From Bolinopsis microptera (lineage: Eukaryota > Ctenophora > Tentaculata > Lobata > Bolinopsidae), in NCBI RefSeq assembly GCF_026151205.1, contig NC_087077.1, forward strand, positions 14,608,983-14,672,982: a stretch of 64,000 nucleotides of DNA, given 5' to 3'. The notes beneath the pieces were generated by a model. It did not search any database and had not been told where the DNA came from. It worked only from the letters and a program-made list of their open reading frames with translations. Position numbers and translations under genes: made by a program. Below are positions 49,793 through 61,587 of the stretch, one piece after another; the first letter of the stretch is position 1; every line of letters starts with the position of its first letter.

Positions 49793-50593
49793 GTTAATAA
49801 TAATAATAATAATTTAAACTTATAGATTATAGTGGCACAACAACTTAAAATGCACAGGTGTGCCACGAAAACAAGTCAGGATACAAGAAAACCTGAAAAG
49901 CAATCCACATTTAGGTTCCAAACCATAGAAAATTGTAAAGACTTGATACACTAAATTACAAGGTTAAGGGTATGCACTTAACAGTAGAAACGTTGAAAAA
50001 GTAGTAAATTAATTAATATCAAAAGCACGTTTAAAAAGAAACGTTTTCAGATACACTTTAAAAGATTCCAGTGACATGCAATTCTTAATTTCAAGAGGCA
50101 GCTCATTCCATAATTTAGGGCCAACCTTCTGAAACGATCTTTCTCCATACTGTGAATATACTCTTGGTTCAGTCAAATAGATAAGATGATTATAATTGGC
50201 ATATTTAAACATATCACTTAAATAATCTGGTCCCATACCATTAAGACATTTATAGACAAGAAGCAATAACTTATATTGAATTCTGTAACTAATAGGCAGC
50301 CAATGAAGGTCTTTCAGAGTGTCTCCTAGATGATCATATTTATATAGTCCTACTATAGCTTTAGCAGCTGCATTCTGAACGAGTTGGAGTTGGTGGATGA
50401 GGTTGTCACTAATTCCATAATAAAGAGCATTGCAGTAGTCCAATTTGCAGACAATGATGCTGTTAATTATAAGCTTGAGCTGAGCTTTACTAAAGAGATA
50501 TTTTCTCCTTATTACATTCCTAAGGAGTCTGAAACAATGCTTTTTGAGGGACATGATTTGAGGCTCAAAAGTAAGATGATGGTCAATTTGTTA
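49793..50593 (-). mobile_element. 5'-truncated CR1-type LINE nested in the LINE at 48985-52175
   Basis: Reads on the minus strand: RT C-terminal frame 50009-50554 (MSLKKHCFRLLRNVIRRKYL, LDYCNALYYGISDNLIHQLQ, GERSFQKVGPKLWNELPLEI), a 3' UTR of about 200 bases, and a 3' tail of TTA/ATT repeats at 49793-49812. TTGTTA appears on both flanks, a possible short target duplication. Confidence 0.85.
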
Positions 50594-50595
50594 TA

Positions 50596-51480
50596 CCTTA
50601 CTCGGGAATATTATAGCGGGTTAATTTATGACTGGGAAAATTAATAACCGGGAAAATTATGGCGGAATTTCCCAAAACCCGCCAAATTATCCCGGTCATG
50701 TATTTACCGGTGGCCGACCTTTCAAGTTTTTTTTCAGAGGTCAACAAATTTTCAACCGAAATTTCTGTTTTTGTTACTTGTTAAAGAAGTTATTTCAATT
50801 TACAGTTACTGATATTACTCAGAAATAGAAAAAAAGACACGTCTAGTATTTAAAGGAAAATAAATCTATAGCAATAATAAGTCAAATCTTCATTAAAGCG
50901 TATTCTCATTCTCATTATCGCTAATGTCCCCTCCATTATCATTATTGATATCCCCCTGCTGCTGACCGTCAAATTCGAAGTTGTATTGTTGTCTTAACAA
51001 GACTTTCATTTTGTCCGCTAATGGGGCTACTGCTCTGAAGGTCAGCCGGACTCACCGGAGCTTAATTTCCTGCCCACCGCTTGGTATTGGGGAACGTCTT
51101 GGCTTTGCATCTTCAACTGCTCCAGTAATCAATCCACCGTGGACCATGAAATAGTGGCACAGTTTACTCACTTCATGGGCAAGAAAAGTGAAAATCACGG
51201 TCCACCCTGAAATCTGATTTCTATAACCAAATTGTGATTTTTATAACGAAATTATGGTAGCAACCGCCAATAAAGTTACAGCCCTCCATCCACTGCTTCA
51301 AAAGTCTTCTCTAGCACATATGAGACTTCAGGTAAAATATAATAATCACCACCCCCTTGGAACCCCATAATCTGAGTCGGCGGGTTTTTTTATGACTGGT
51401 AAAATTTTTGACCGGGAAAAATATGGCGGAATCTTCCAAAAACCACCACTTTATCCCGGTTATAATAATCCCGAGTAAGG
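50596..51480. mobile_element. 885-bp TIR element flanked by TA
   Basis: Left terminus CCTTACTCGGGAATATTATA and inverted right terminus CCTTACTCGGGATTATTATA; TA at 50594-50595 and 51481-51482. Both subterminal regions carry ATGACTGG-AAAATT and GGGAAAA-TATGGCGGAAT blocks. No transposase frame, so non-autonomous. It interrupts the LINE RT; its removal plus that of the adjoining CR1 piece restores the LINE's continuity. Confidence 0.85.
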
Positions 51481-52175
51481 TAGATAGTAAGCTAAACTGG
51501 ATTGCCCACATGCACTACATCCGTAAAAAACTGCGATCTATGACTGGTGCAATCTGCAGAATTCGGCACTCGATACCTTCTGAACTATATTTGAAAATAT
51601 ATAATGCTCTTTTTGAATCACATCTCAGTTATGGTATAAGTGTGTGGGGTGTTGTCCTCAAAGAACGGTCCAATGATAGTCTTTTCATCACACAGAAGCA
51701 CTGTATAAGGATCCTTTTTGGCGACCTTGACTCATATTTAGATAAACAATCAACATGTGCACGTACTAGACCATACGGTATGCAAAAACTAGACCATAAA
51801 CACTTTGAAAAGGAACATACAAAACCCATTTTTAATAGATTAAAAATACTTACGGCTCAAAACTTGTACAAATATCACTGCATCTTAGAATTTTCTAAGA
51901 TTATCAAGTACCACTGCCCATACTCCCTTTATGAGGCTATCAACATTTCAAACCGTGCAACGAGTCTCACAGTTATTCTCCTAAATAAATCAAATACCTT
52001 TTTGTTTAATGCAGCCAAGCTTTGGAACGCTGTTCATAAAAAAATTTTAACTTCAAGCAATTGCTTAGAAACGTCCATTAGCTTGATAAAACTGAGAACA
52101 AAAGCACTATTAATACAAGCACAGGCAGCTGACTTAAATGATACTTGGACTCCAAACAATTTTAAATTGCAGTAA

Positions 52176-53590
52176 TCAAGTCTAATTGCAGCGGCGCACA
52201 CTTACTATTACTATCATGATTGTACTATAGACAGAAAATCTTTTAAATCGATTTTGGGCGCTTTTTAACCATTTGTTGTAATGTTTTTAGATACTAAATA
52301 TCTAAATATATAAAAATTTTTATCGGAATGAATTAATTGATTGATATTTAATAATTTATTCGGTAGGTTTATCTGGTATTGATATTGATTATATTGATAT
52401 TGTTATTATTGAACGAAGCTAACTCTAGACATAGTTAATACTACTTCTTTTAAGAAAGGGACTTGGAGTATAAACGACCAAGTTTGCATAAATTTCTATC
52501 CAACCAAGAACTCAGGAGGCAAAGGTGGGTGCGTAAACTTTTGGTCTGCACTCTCCGATCCTGTATCACCCTGGATTCTTCTCGACGTATCTTTGTAAAA
52601 GGTATATACCTTCTAGTCAATCTCTTGTTACTCCAAGTCCCCTAAGATATCTGATCTAAAGTTCGTGCTAGTTATATATATATAGAAAATATATTTTTGT
52701 CTGCTTTAATTGATACTAAATAAAATTGTTGTTTTCTTGAAATTGTTGTTTTCTTATTTGCATTAGACTGAATTTGAACCCAGGAACTTCTGAAATAAAC
52801 CAAATCAGAAATAAATAAAATTGTTAGGTGTATCTGCCTTATCTAGTCAGAATTTAATTTGCAGTTATAAACTTCTGTTTTCTTTATAGTTTCACCCCCG
52901 TTCAAGGCGAGATGCGCAATCTCTACTGTCTTTTAAGTTTAATTTACAGCTGAGCATAAGGGTTAAATTTAAATTATTTAACCTTATGGTGCTGTATAAA
53001 AACAACATTAATTTATTATTATTATTATTAAATTAAAACAAGTTTAAGGAAAAAAAGGTTAACTATCACCATAGTTATCTATAAAGAAGTCTCATACAAC
53101 CTTATCCCTGCCCCTATGATGGAGTAAATTATGTTTTTCAAAACTTTGTGTATATATTTGTTTGTTTCAAGTTAAGTAAAACAAAATTTGTGCGTGCGTT
53201 AACTATCACCACCAATGATTTGAAGAGATGCATTTGACTGCCGGCCTACCAGGAAATGTGATAGGGTACTGTACTGAGAAAATTGAGAGACTTCTAATTT
53301 ATCTTTCCTCTCTACTTTTTAGAACTGGAAAAGATACCTACTTCAGATATATAGACAGTTGTCCAAGGAACCACTGTACCAAACGTCAAGATCAGAGAAT
53401 TGAAAAGGTCATTTAAACAATATATACATTCAATTACATCAAGTGATGCAATTGGCAGAGCACTATCAAATCAAGTGTTGCAACTAGCAGAGCACAATAC
53501 ATAGTTAACGGAAATGGTTCATTGCTACCAATATTTTTGAACTTTAAACAATCAAATATATATACGCACATTTTTTTAAACACATCATCT
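52176..53590. other. LINE 3' flank and unassigned AT-rich sequence
   Basis: Likely the 3' UTR of the preceding LINE up to about 52330, then AT-rich DNA with an ATT microsatellite at 53015-53030. No gene supported. Confidence 0.4.
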
Positions 53591-53596
53591 ACTCCA

Positions 53597-53890
53597 TCAT
53601 TGGGGCAGGGATGAGGTTGACCAAGACTTCTGATAGAGGGGTCTCAAACAAACATGAGGGGTCTCATTTTTGTTTTCCATCCTCTTTCCTCTGTACCCAC
53701 GTAAAGCAATGAGTTTTGTTCTTAGCATTGCAAATCTTGTTCTTTTTCTTGTATACCTTACTACATCGCAGTACCTCTCCTTCCTCTTTCTGGCTATGAG
53801 ATCTGCTATTCGGTTAACAAATTCAATGAAACGAAAAGTTTTCAATGAAACGAAAAGTTTTATTTTACATTCCTTTAATCATAAATAAAA
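53597..53890 (-). pseudogene. Possible transposable-element protein fragment
   Basis: The frame reads FVNRIADLIARKRKERYCDV then RFAMLRTKLIALRGYRGKR. The pattern of LA-LIA-KR--YS--I-WIRT-L-FALLR---L-LRG is familiar from C-terminal regions of retroelement-encoded proteins in invertebrate genomes, but I cannot name the family. The rest of the protein is absent. Confidence 0.4.
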
Positions 53891-54620
53891 TAAGAGCTTA
53901 AACCACGAATTAGTTAGCTAGAAGTAAACTTGAGGAAATACTTTCGGTGATTGTATATAATTATTTTAAAAACTTTATTTGGTTGTTAGTATTTGAATTA
54001 TGGTAAGTGGTTGAATTTAGTGAGACAAGGTCAGTTTCTCTATTATCTTAGAAAAATTTCTACTTTACAGTAGGCAATGCTGAGTGGCAGGAATGAGGGA
54101 CCAAAACGCTTGGGGCTAACAATGGCCCATTTACAAACCACTTCAGACATGGCAATGATGTCATTTATGCTTAATTCGTCTGAAACTGACCCTACTGCAC
54201 TTGTAACATTCTATAAAAATATCTTCCAAAATAGGTATAAAAATGCATAACACAAAACACACAAACAAAATGTTTATAATCCTTATATAATAAATTTCTA
54301 TAGAACTTTTAAATTTCTATAAAACTAATAAACCTATATATATATAATAAAATAATAATAATAAAATTTGGTAGCTTAAACACAAACTCTAAGCCCAGTG
54401 GATAAACCACAAAACTTATGCTCTATTGTGTGAAACAAAGATACTAGATCAAGATAACTATCAAGGAGTGTATGCATAGGACATAAAAAGTTTTGGAACG
54501 AAGATGACATGCTTGTGAAGCGAGCTAACAGTCTAATTGCTAATAAGTTCAAAAAGATCATGACATTAGGTTGCATCCTAAACAGTTTAAGCAAATAACA
54601 TAAAGTTATTATATTGTCAA

Positions 54621-56925
54621 TTAATCGCTCATGCCATAACTTTTCTTAAACAGGTGAGTTTTTAATAATGTTTTGAACAGATCAACATCGGAACAAGTCT
54701 TAATTTAATTTCAATTGGTAGTTGGTTCCAGATTTTCGGAGCAACAGTCTGAAACGCTCTTGGGTGTGATCTTGTAGATCCGACGGGTAGGTGTAAGGAG
54801 GAAGTTCTTCTGCTACTCGAACTAACAAATGTTACTAGATCACACAGATATGCAGGAGCAACACCATTGACTGCTTTGAAAATCAGTAAGCATAACTTAA
54901 ACTCAATCCTCTCCTTCACCTTGAGCCAATGAAGGGATTTGAGCTTCTCCTCGACTGAGTCTCTCTTATTTAATCCAAAAACCAGACGGCATGCTCGGTT
55001 CTGAATGTTCTGCAGCTGCGTAATTGAGGCTTGACTACAACCGTAGTAAAGTGCATTGCAGTAGTCAAGCGATGAGATTACAATTGCTTGAGTCAGTGTT
55101 CCCATCTGTTTGGTTGTGAGGAAAGTTTTCATCTTAGCAAGGTCTCTTAGTTTCAGAAAACACGATGTTTTAAGTTGCTTGATTTGCTCACCAAAGTTTA
55201 GTTGAGAGTCGAGACGAAATCCGAGGTTCTTTGCAACAGGTGACAGCCTGACACACGTCTCAGAGTTAACAAACACGCCCCCTATGGACAGCTGCTGGAG
55301 AACAAGCGGTGTCCCAAAGACAAGAATCTCAGTTTTTCCTGCATTGAGCTGTAGATAATGTTTTTTCATCCAGTCATTAATTTCTTGGAAACATTTGGGA
55401 ACATCGTTGATAAGGACGGTGGGCTCCTCGTTTGGCTTGAAACTTTTATACAGCTGATGATCGTCGGCGTAACCCTGGATGGAGAAGTTCAAATCATGTG
55501 CTGCTGAGTACAAAGAGCGAATGTAGATGTTGAACAGGACTGGACCCAGCACAGAGCCCTGTGGGACTCCAAACTTAATCACTATCTCATAAGATTCCTC
55601 ATTTCCAACTTTAATCGTTTGACATCTACCTGTGAGGAAGCTGCTGAACCATTTCCAAGCTGTCCCTGTTATTCCCAACTCATTTCTGAGGATGTTCAGT
55701 AGTTTGCAGTGGTCAACTGTATCAAAAGCTGCGCTGAGATCTAGGAGAAGAACAACAGTTGCCTTGCTTTCTGTAGATGCAATGAGTAGATCGTTAACAA
55801 CTCTCACAAGCAGAGTCTCGGTGCTGTGTTTTGATTTGTATCCAGACTGCTGTGGGATGTTCAGGTTGTTGTTTTCGAGATGTTCATTTAGACGCCTGAG
55901 GACTACTCTTTCTATCAACTTGCCCACAAAACTAAGGTTAGATATTGGTCTGTAATTCTTGAGATTATCACTATCTAATCCCTGGCCCTTGATCAGGGGT
56001 GTGATATGAGCTAGTTTAGCGCCATCAATACTGCCAGAAGATAATGAAGCATTTACTATGTCAACTAAGACGGGTAGTAGAACCTCAAGGTTTTCTTTAA
56101 AGATGTTTGCAGGTAGAGGGTCAATTGAAGAAGACTTGATCTCAGATGCCTTGATTATCTCCTCTAGTTCTTCTAGAGTAGTTGGAGAGAACTCAGCTAG
56201 TTTTTCTCCGCAGTAAGAGGGCGTTTGATCGTCAGACTCCACATGATCAAAGTTATTTCGTATTGCCTTTATTTTCTCCTGAAAATATACGTTAAAGTTT
56301 TCGACTGTGTCCTTGAGAGACTCCGACGAAGGCAACACAATGCTTTTATCCCGATCAAGAAAGGTGTCCACAAATCTAAAAAGACTCTTAGAAGAATAGG
56401 AATGCTTTATGAATTCGACTTTGAAAAACTCATGTTTCTTCCTGTCTGAGAGTTCTGTGCACTGCTCTCTGATTGATTCATAGTGTTTCTTGTCAGTTAA
56501 AGATCCGGAGATTTTCCACTTTGTCTCGGCTTTTCTTCTTTGGCTTCTAAGTGCTTTATATTCACCATCGAACCAAGGGGCAGACTTACGTTCTTTGATT
56601 TCCTTTGTGAGGAGAGGAGCATGGTTATTCAGCACAGTTAGGCACTTAGAGTTGTATAGGCTGATGCGGCTTTCAAATGACGGCATTTCAGCTTGTGATA
56701 GACCCTCAGGATCCATTACAGTAACCAATTCCTCAGCAAGATTATCCGCAAAACAATTTTTGTCAATTTCTTTGACATTTCTGAATGTGATAACTTTTTT
56801 CTTGTTGAGATTGCTTGCAACTGTTTTTGTGAGGCTAAAAGTAACCGGGAAATGGTCACAGTTTGGGAACATTTCCGAGGTGTGCGAGTCTACTGTGGAT
56901 TGACTATCTGATGGGAGGAGATTAC
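54621..56925 (-). pseudogene. CR1 LINE ORF2, reverse transcriptase part
   Basis: Main frame 54662-56872 (736 codons) contains the RT motifs: NYRPISNLSFVGKLIERVVL, LLLDLSAAFDTVDHCKLLN, FGVPQGSVLGPVLFNIYI, catalytic GYADDHQLY and KNLGFRLDSQLNF, then the C-terminal SSLDYCNALYYGC and APKIWNQLPIEIK. A second frameshift near 54700 cuts off the true end; the alternative frame continues SDVDLFKTLLKTHLFKKSYG and stops at 54621. The enzymatic core is uninterrupted; the copy as a whole is broken in two places. Confidence 0.9.
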
Positions 56926-57580
56926 AACATCCAGAATATGTCCTTTGTTGTGAGTTGGATCTCTCACGTATTGATGCAGTCCATAGCTGGCCAATACTTC
57001 AGTCAGTTTGGCCGTGTTTCTTGATTTATGATCATCCAAATGAATATTAAGATCACCACAGATTAAAAACTTCTTGTATTTCATGAATATGTTCCCAATA
57101 AACTCATCCAAATCTTCAAAAAATACATCAGTCAATGACCCTGGTCGGTAAACACAAGCACAGAGGACAGTATCACCCGATGAGTCTCGAAATTTGCCTA
57201 AAACTGCTTCAAACGTATCTCCACACTTATCAAACACAGGAGTAAGGTTCAAATCACTTGAATTGTAAATAATTCCAACTCCTCCGCCTCTGCATTTAGC
57301 GGAGTCTTTCCTGATGTAGTGAATCAAGTTATAGCCATAAGACTTGATGGTAGCAGTAACATCATTCTTCATGCTGGTGAGCCAAGTCTCAGTGACAAAA
57401 AGGACAGAGATTCCTTGGTCGATTATAGATTCCATGATTGGTTGAATCTTATTATTGAGAGATCTCACATTCCAGCAACAGCCAAGAATCTCCGCCGGAG
57501 AGGATTTCAGACCACTGCTTACAAGTTTTTTGAACTGTAGTAATTGATAGTTTTGCGGAGATGCTGCTGTTCAGCAACAT
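56890..57580 (-). pseudogene. CR1 LINE ORF2, apurinic-like endonuclease part
   Basis: Frame opens after a TGA near 57580 and reads LKSSPAEILGCCWNVRSLNN, then LFVTETWL, CRGGGVGIIY, ACVYRPGS, ICGDLNIHLDDHK and GHILDVVISSH, the ordered motifs of the LINE exonuclease-endonuclease-phosphatase fold. No ATG precedes the first motif; the first is at 57468, so a non-AUG or reinitiation start is likely. The frame ends in TAG at 56890 because of a one-base shift near 56920. The next frame supplies SQSTVDSHTSEMFPNCDHFP, completing the final (S)DH motif. Confidence 0.88.
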
Positions 57581-58919
57581 AAGCTGGACATGTCCTATCA
57601 AATGCCGTGTGTGTGTTTCTTTCATCCCGATACTTGCCCTTAGAGCAGTTAATGCAGCATGAAATACGACTATTAGTTTTCTTTTCTGGACAATCTTCTG
57701 ACGTATGATTCTTGGAACAATAACCACAAATAGCTTTTTCTGATTCGCACTCAGACCTGTAGTGTCCAAAACCTTGGCAGTTGTTGCATCGTTTTACATG
57801 AAATTGATCATAAACTTTGCAACTAAACGAACTGATGTATAGCCGATCTCCCTGTTGTTCTATGATTTTCCTGATATTGTTACTAACTCGTATAGTAGCT
57901 TGATGCTTGCTGCTGTTTTTGATCTGAGGTTTAACTTTTAGTACAGAAAATGTTTCACCCTGGGATTTTAATGCCTTAATGTTGGGGTGAGCTTGAAGGA
58001 GCAGGTCTTCTAGATCTTCTTCAGAATAATTATCAGCAAGGTTAGCAACAGAGATTGTGGGCAAACGTTCTGGTGGCTGGTGCGTTTTCATTTCTGGAAG
58101 TTGCTGGGATACTTTCTTGACAAGATTTTCCCTGTCAGCCGTTGTCGGACACACAACCACAATGTCCCCATTCTTGTTGACATACCGTTTGTCAGCATGA
58201 ATGGCGTTGTCTTTGATGATTTTGTCAACTTCTTCTTGGTGATCTTTTGCTTGATTTTCTGGTGTTTTGCTGGACATGATTAATACAGAGCGATATGAAG
58301 GGGCAACTGGTGCTGGAGATGGAGGAGAAGAAATTTCAGTTTTGTCCGGAGATGTTTTCATATTCACAACTTTCATAAGTAAACCCTTCATGTCCTCCAT
58401 AGATTGGGTCAGATTATCTACTCGCCTGTCAATCAGGTCGACTTTACTTTCGGCACTGACTGCGGAGTTCTGTTCAGAGTGTGTCTTGCAGACATTACAC
58501 ACAAACGTAAAAGTCCCAAATCTGGAACTGTTAACACCCTTGGTTGCGTTTCTGTCGGAGTATGCTTTGAAGAAAGTGCGAGGACAGATTACAGCATTAT
58601 TGATCCTATCTTTATCAGCATCTCGACAAACAGCATGAAATGACGATTTACACAAAAAGCAGGTAAGAGCAGTGTCATTAGCTTGAACATCATTACAGGT
58701 GTTACAAGTGCCGTCTTTGATGTAGGCAAACTGGTATTGAAGAATGTTACCTTGTCGCTGTTGAGTACTTTCAGAGGATGTGGATGAGTTCAGGGTAGGT
58801 GTGAAACGTTGTGGGGATAACATATCTTCGCTAACATTCCTGTCATTCTTTGGCGTATCATCCTGTAACGAGATTGAGGACCTGTTACCCTCATCATCAA
58901 AACCACCTTCTCCGATCAT
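57519..58919 (-). CDS. CR1 LINE ORF1 protein: PHD-like finger, helical region, RRM-like domain, CCHC knuckles
   Basis: 466 codons, intact, ATG start. A C4HC3 PHD-like finger occupies about 72-144 (C72, C75, C87, C90, H95, C98, C141, C144). A predicted helical segment (VDLIDRRVDNLTQSMEDMKG) suggests oligomerisation. An RRM-like stretch spans roughly 225-365, then Cys/His knuckles (CNNCQGFGHYRSEC, CGYCSKNHTSEDC) near the C-terminus. In CR1-like elements ORF1 binds the RNA and forms the RNP; a PHD in CR1 ORF1 is established knowledge. The stop TAA lies inside the start of the ORF2 frame. Confidence 0.9.
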   Translation of the reverse strand: MIGEGGFDDEGNRSSISLQDDTPKNDRNVSEDMLSPQRFTPTLNSSTSSESTQQRQGNILQYQFAYIKDGTCNTCNDVQANDTALTCFLCKSSFHAVCRDADKDRINNAVICPRTFFKAYSDRNATKGVNSSRFGTFTFVCNVCKTHSEQNSAVSAESKVDLIDRRVDNLTQSMEDMKGLLMKVVNMKTSPDKTEISSPPSPAPVAPSYRSVLIMSSKTPENQAKDHQEEVDKIIKDNAIHADKRYVNKNGDIVVVCPTTADRENLVKKVSQQLPEMKTHQPPERLPTISVANLADNYSEEDLEDLLLQAHPNIKALKSQGETFSVLKVKPQIKNSSKHQATIRVSNNIRKIIEQQGDRLYISSFSCKVYDQFHVKRCNNCQGFGHYRSECESEKAICGYCSKNHTSEDCPEKKTNSRISCCINCSKGKYRDERNTHTAFDRTCPAYVAEQQHLRKTINYYSSKNL

Positions 58920-59136
58920 TGCGCACTTCTTTTACAAAGTGAAACAGTGCAGATCAGCAGAGTCAGTAGAGAATCAAAATTGAGTTCGGGGTCCTCAAAT
59001 TATTTGTTATATAGTAGTGTTGAAAGTATTAAAACTAAAGTATATTCATTTTGCACCCAGAGAAAGATGTGATCACAGAGGTAGTTTCGATATTATGTTC
59101 ATGACAAGGTATGGGGCTGCTGCAAGTTATATTTTG

Positions 59137-61587
59137 CTAAGATATTACCGCTTTTTCAAGCTTAAGTAATCTAGGCAAGGTCAATTTTAAAGTTTTTGAA
59201 TTTTGTCGAACGCTGTTTAAGGCTAAGTTCCAGTCATTTGGTTCTCCTTCCTTTTGAGTGTGAGTGATGGTGATTCTTATGGATGATTTGAGGTGATTGG
59301 GCTTATAACAGGTGAATGTAGTTAGCATGAGATTTTGTCGTACTGTATTCCATATTGTCCCTGCTCTGTATATGTAGCTGTCTGATGGTTTAGGTGTGAG
59401 AATGAGGGTCTCTTTGCCAAGTCTGCCAGATGTTTCAAAGAGGGAGTATAGTGATATAGGGGTTCTATATTTCAAGACCTTGAAGATGTCATTAATACAA
59501 TGGTAGAAGTACAGATTATGCACATTCATGATTTCATGAGTGTTGAAGAGGGGTTTTGTATGCTCCTTTCTGTAGAATTCCTTGCCCAAGATTTGCTCCC
59601 CGTAGGGTCTGCATCGTGCACTAGTTTTAAATTTATCCAAGTATGCTTCTTTATCTCCAAACATTATGCGGGCACACATTTTCTGTGCTTTGAACAGAGG
59701 TTCAAGTTTTTTGTTAGATGCCCCTCCCCAGACAGTTATACCATATGCAAGATAGCTTTCAAACAGAGTGTGATATACATCTTTATGGAGTGATGTGGGA
59801 ATGTTATCTTTAATTCTATTTAGCATGCCACAGCAGCTGGCTAGTTTTTTTGCTAATTTCCTTCTATGTGCGTTCCAGTTTAGGTCTTCATCGATTGTTA
59901 CACCTAAGAATTTAGTTTCATGTACTCTCTCCAAGGGTATGCCATTGATATTGATTTCTTGATCAGAGGGTGTATCTTCATCTTTGTTGGATCGAGAGTT
60001 TGAGAATTCAAGGTAACAGCTCTTGCCAGTGTTTATGTGAAGTTTATTGGCAAGCATGTAGCGGTGTACGGAATTTAGGACTTCATTGGCTTTTTTGTAT
60101 GCTAGGTTTTTACTTTTTGCAGCGACGAAGATATTTGTGTCATCAGCAAATAGAACAAATTTAGAGTTCTTTTCAGAGTTTGTAAGATCGTTTATGTAAA
60201 TTAAGAACAGAAGGGGCCCTAAGCAGCTCCCTTGTGGCACTCCAAAAAGCACAGGTAGAGTATCAGATATTTCATTGAGCACACCAACATATTGTTTACG
60301 GTCGGAAAGATAACTTTCCAGGAGTTTGTGTGCCCGTCCTCTGATCCCGTATGTGTTTAATTTTTTGAGAAGTATTGAGTGATCTATTGTATCAAATGCT
60401 TTACTTAGGTCGATAAAGATTCCTAAAACATGATTACCGGCTTTGAGTGACTGCTGAATGTGGTGAATAGAGTAGTTGAGTGCATGTGATGTTGAATGAC
60501 CCTTTCGGAACCCAAACTGGCTATCGTGCAGTATTCCCTGACTCGAGAGAAAACCATAAAGCCGTGAGTAGATAACCTTTTCAAAAATTTTACCGAAAAT
60601 TGGGAGAGTGGAAATTGGACGATAATTTTGTAAGTGTTCTTCGTTATCTTTTTTGTAGATGGGGCTAATTTTACCTATCTTAAGGATGGCGGGAAAGCAT
60701 CCTGTTGACATAAGGTTGTTGTATTGTATGGAAAGCACTGGGCTGAGAATGTGTGAGGCCTTTTTAATAACACTGATGGGGAAATCACTAGCTTTGCCAT
60801 TTTGTAGCTCAGAAATGATATGAGATATTTCACTCTCAGTGCAGTCTGTTAAGTACATCGAATTTGGGTGAGTTTTTGGTAAAAATTCAACAAATGAAGG
60901 AAGTGGCTCAATTTTCATTTCCCCATCAACTTGTTCATTCAATTTCGACGCTATTGAGGCAAAGTACTCATTAAATTTGTTGGCTATGAGTCTACGTTCT
61001 GTGATGCGTACTCCGTCGACACAGAATTGAGGCTTTATGGTTTTTTTGCATTTTCCTCTTAATTCATTGATAACTTCCCAAGTCTTGCTGTCTCCTTGAT
61101 GATCCATAATCTTAGTACAGTAATATTTCTTTTTTTGACTTTTTATTACACCTTTAAGACATCGACAATAGTTTGAAAATTTTGTGTGGAGATCAATATT
61201 TCCATCTGGACTAAATTCTTTTGACGTTTTCGAGGCTATCCAGTCATCATACAGCTCCTCTTTAGTTGAAATAGCTTCTGAAATTCCATCTGTCATCCAA
61301 GGATTGTTAACTGGATTTCTTTTGGAGACTTTGGGTTTATCTAGTTTGCAGTTAGAGTCAATTGTATGTGTGAAGATGTTAAAGAAGGTTTCAAAGTTGG
61401 TACTGTTTGCCATGATATCTTCTTTGGATTCAAGGTCTGTAATTAAAGTATCAACATTTTTCTTGGAGAAGCTGTAGTGTTGGAGTAGCTTTTGGTCTGA
61501 AGAAGTTTCGTTCATAGGCATGCAAAGGTTGAACATGGCTATGATTGGTTTGTGGTGGGAATTCATATCATCAATTACCCCAGACAT
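59137..61587 (-). CDS. Intact reverse transcriptase frame of the AlkB-SGNH LINE
   Basis: 816 codons without a stop, beginning inside the last endonuclease motif. RT motifs in order: KIGKISPIYKKDNEEHLQNY, FGFRKGHSTSHALNYSI, GIFIDLSKAFDTIDHSILL, FGVPQGSCLGPLLFLIYI, catalytic FADDTNIF, KFLGVTIDEDLNWNAHRRKL, then a conserved tail with YGITVWGG and RCRPYGEQ. Two aspartates of FADD are present. Part of ORF2, not a separate gene; listed because the frame is complete. Confidence 0.9.
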   Translation of the reverse strand: MSGVIDDMNSHHKPIIAMFNLCMPMNETSSDQKLLQHYSFSKKNVDTLITDLESKEDIMANSTNFETFFNIFTHTIDSNCKLDKPKVSKRNPVNNPWMTDGISEAISTKEELYDDWIASKTSKEFSPDGNIDLHTKFSNYCRCLKGVIKSQKKKYYCTKIMDHQGDSKTWEVINELRGKCKKTIKPQFCVDGVRITERRLIANKFNEYFASIASKLNEQVDGEMKIEPLPSFVEFLPKTHPNSMYLTDCTESEISHIISELQNGKASDFPISVIKKASHILSPVLSIQYNNLMSTGCFPAILKIGKISPIYKKDNEEHLQNYRPISTLPIFGKIFEKVIYSRLYGFLSSQGILHDSQFGFRKGHSTSHALNYSIHHIQQSLKAGNHVLGIFIDLSKAFDTIDHSILLKKLNTYGIRGRAHKLLESYLSDRKQYVGVLNEISDTLPVLFGVPQGSCLGPLLFLIYINDLTNSEKNSKFVLFADDTNIFVAAKSKNLAYKKANEVLNSVHRYMLANKLHINTGKSCYLEFSNSRSNKDEDTPSDQEININGIPLERVHETKFLGVTIDEDLNWNAHRRKLAKKLASCCGMLNRIKDNIPTSLHKDVYHTLFESYLAYGITVWGGASNKKLEPLFKAQKMCARIMFGDKEAYLDKFKTSARCRPYGEQILGKEFYRKEHTKPLFNTHEIMNVHNLYFYHCINDIFKVLKYRTPISLYSLFETSGRLGKETLILTPKPSDSYIYRAGTIWNTVRQNLMLTTFTCYKPNHLKSSIRITITHTQKEGEPNDWNLALNSVRQNSKTLKLTLPRLLKLEKAVIS

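Larger units (their letters stand above)
48985..52175 (+). pseudogene. 5'-truncated jockey/CR1-group LINE RT, interrupted
   Basis: RT part 1 (48985-49792) starts abruptly at PIYKKDNKECIENYRPVS and includes GIFIDLSKAFDTLDHDIL, FGVPQGSILGPLLF and the catalytic YADDTNIF, stopping at KFLGV. Part 2 (51483-52175) resumes at DSKLNWIAHMHYIRKKLRS and continues through SYGISVWG, FGDLDSYLDK and the C-terminus. It is the same family as the RT at 59137-61587 (KFLGV-x-x-D-x-LNW alignment). The break is filled by two other elements (49793-51482). The 5' part of ORF2 and all of ORF1 are missing. Confidence 0.88.
54360..58980 (-). mobile_element. Near-complete CR1-type LINE
   Basis: Runs from about 58980 (5' UTR) to an ATT-rich tail at about 54344-54367. 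ORF1 (57519-58919) and ORF2 (54621-about 57580) overlap slightly. ORF2 has two frameshifts, so this copy is inactive. The 5' end against the neighbouring LINE's 3' end (59137) is not resolved; about 150 bases belong to one or the other. Confidence 0.88.

Noticed and set aside
55632-55955. Plus-strand open frames inside the CR1 RT and other LINE frames (for example 56490-56903, 58267-58638)
   Set aside because: Antisense shadows of the clearly coding minus-strand LINE frames.
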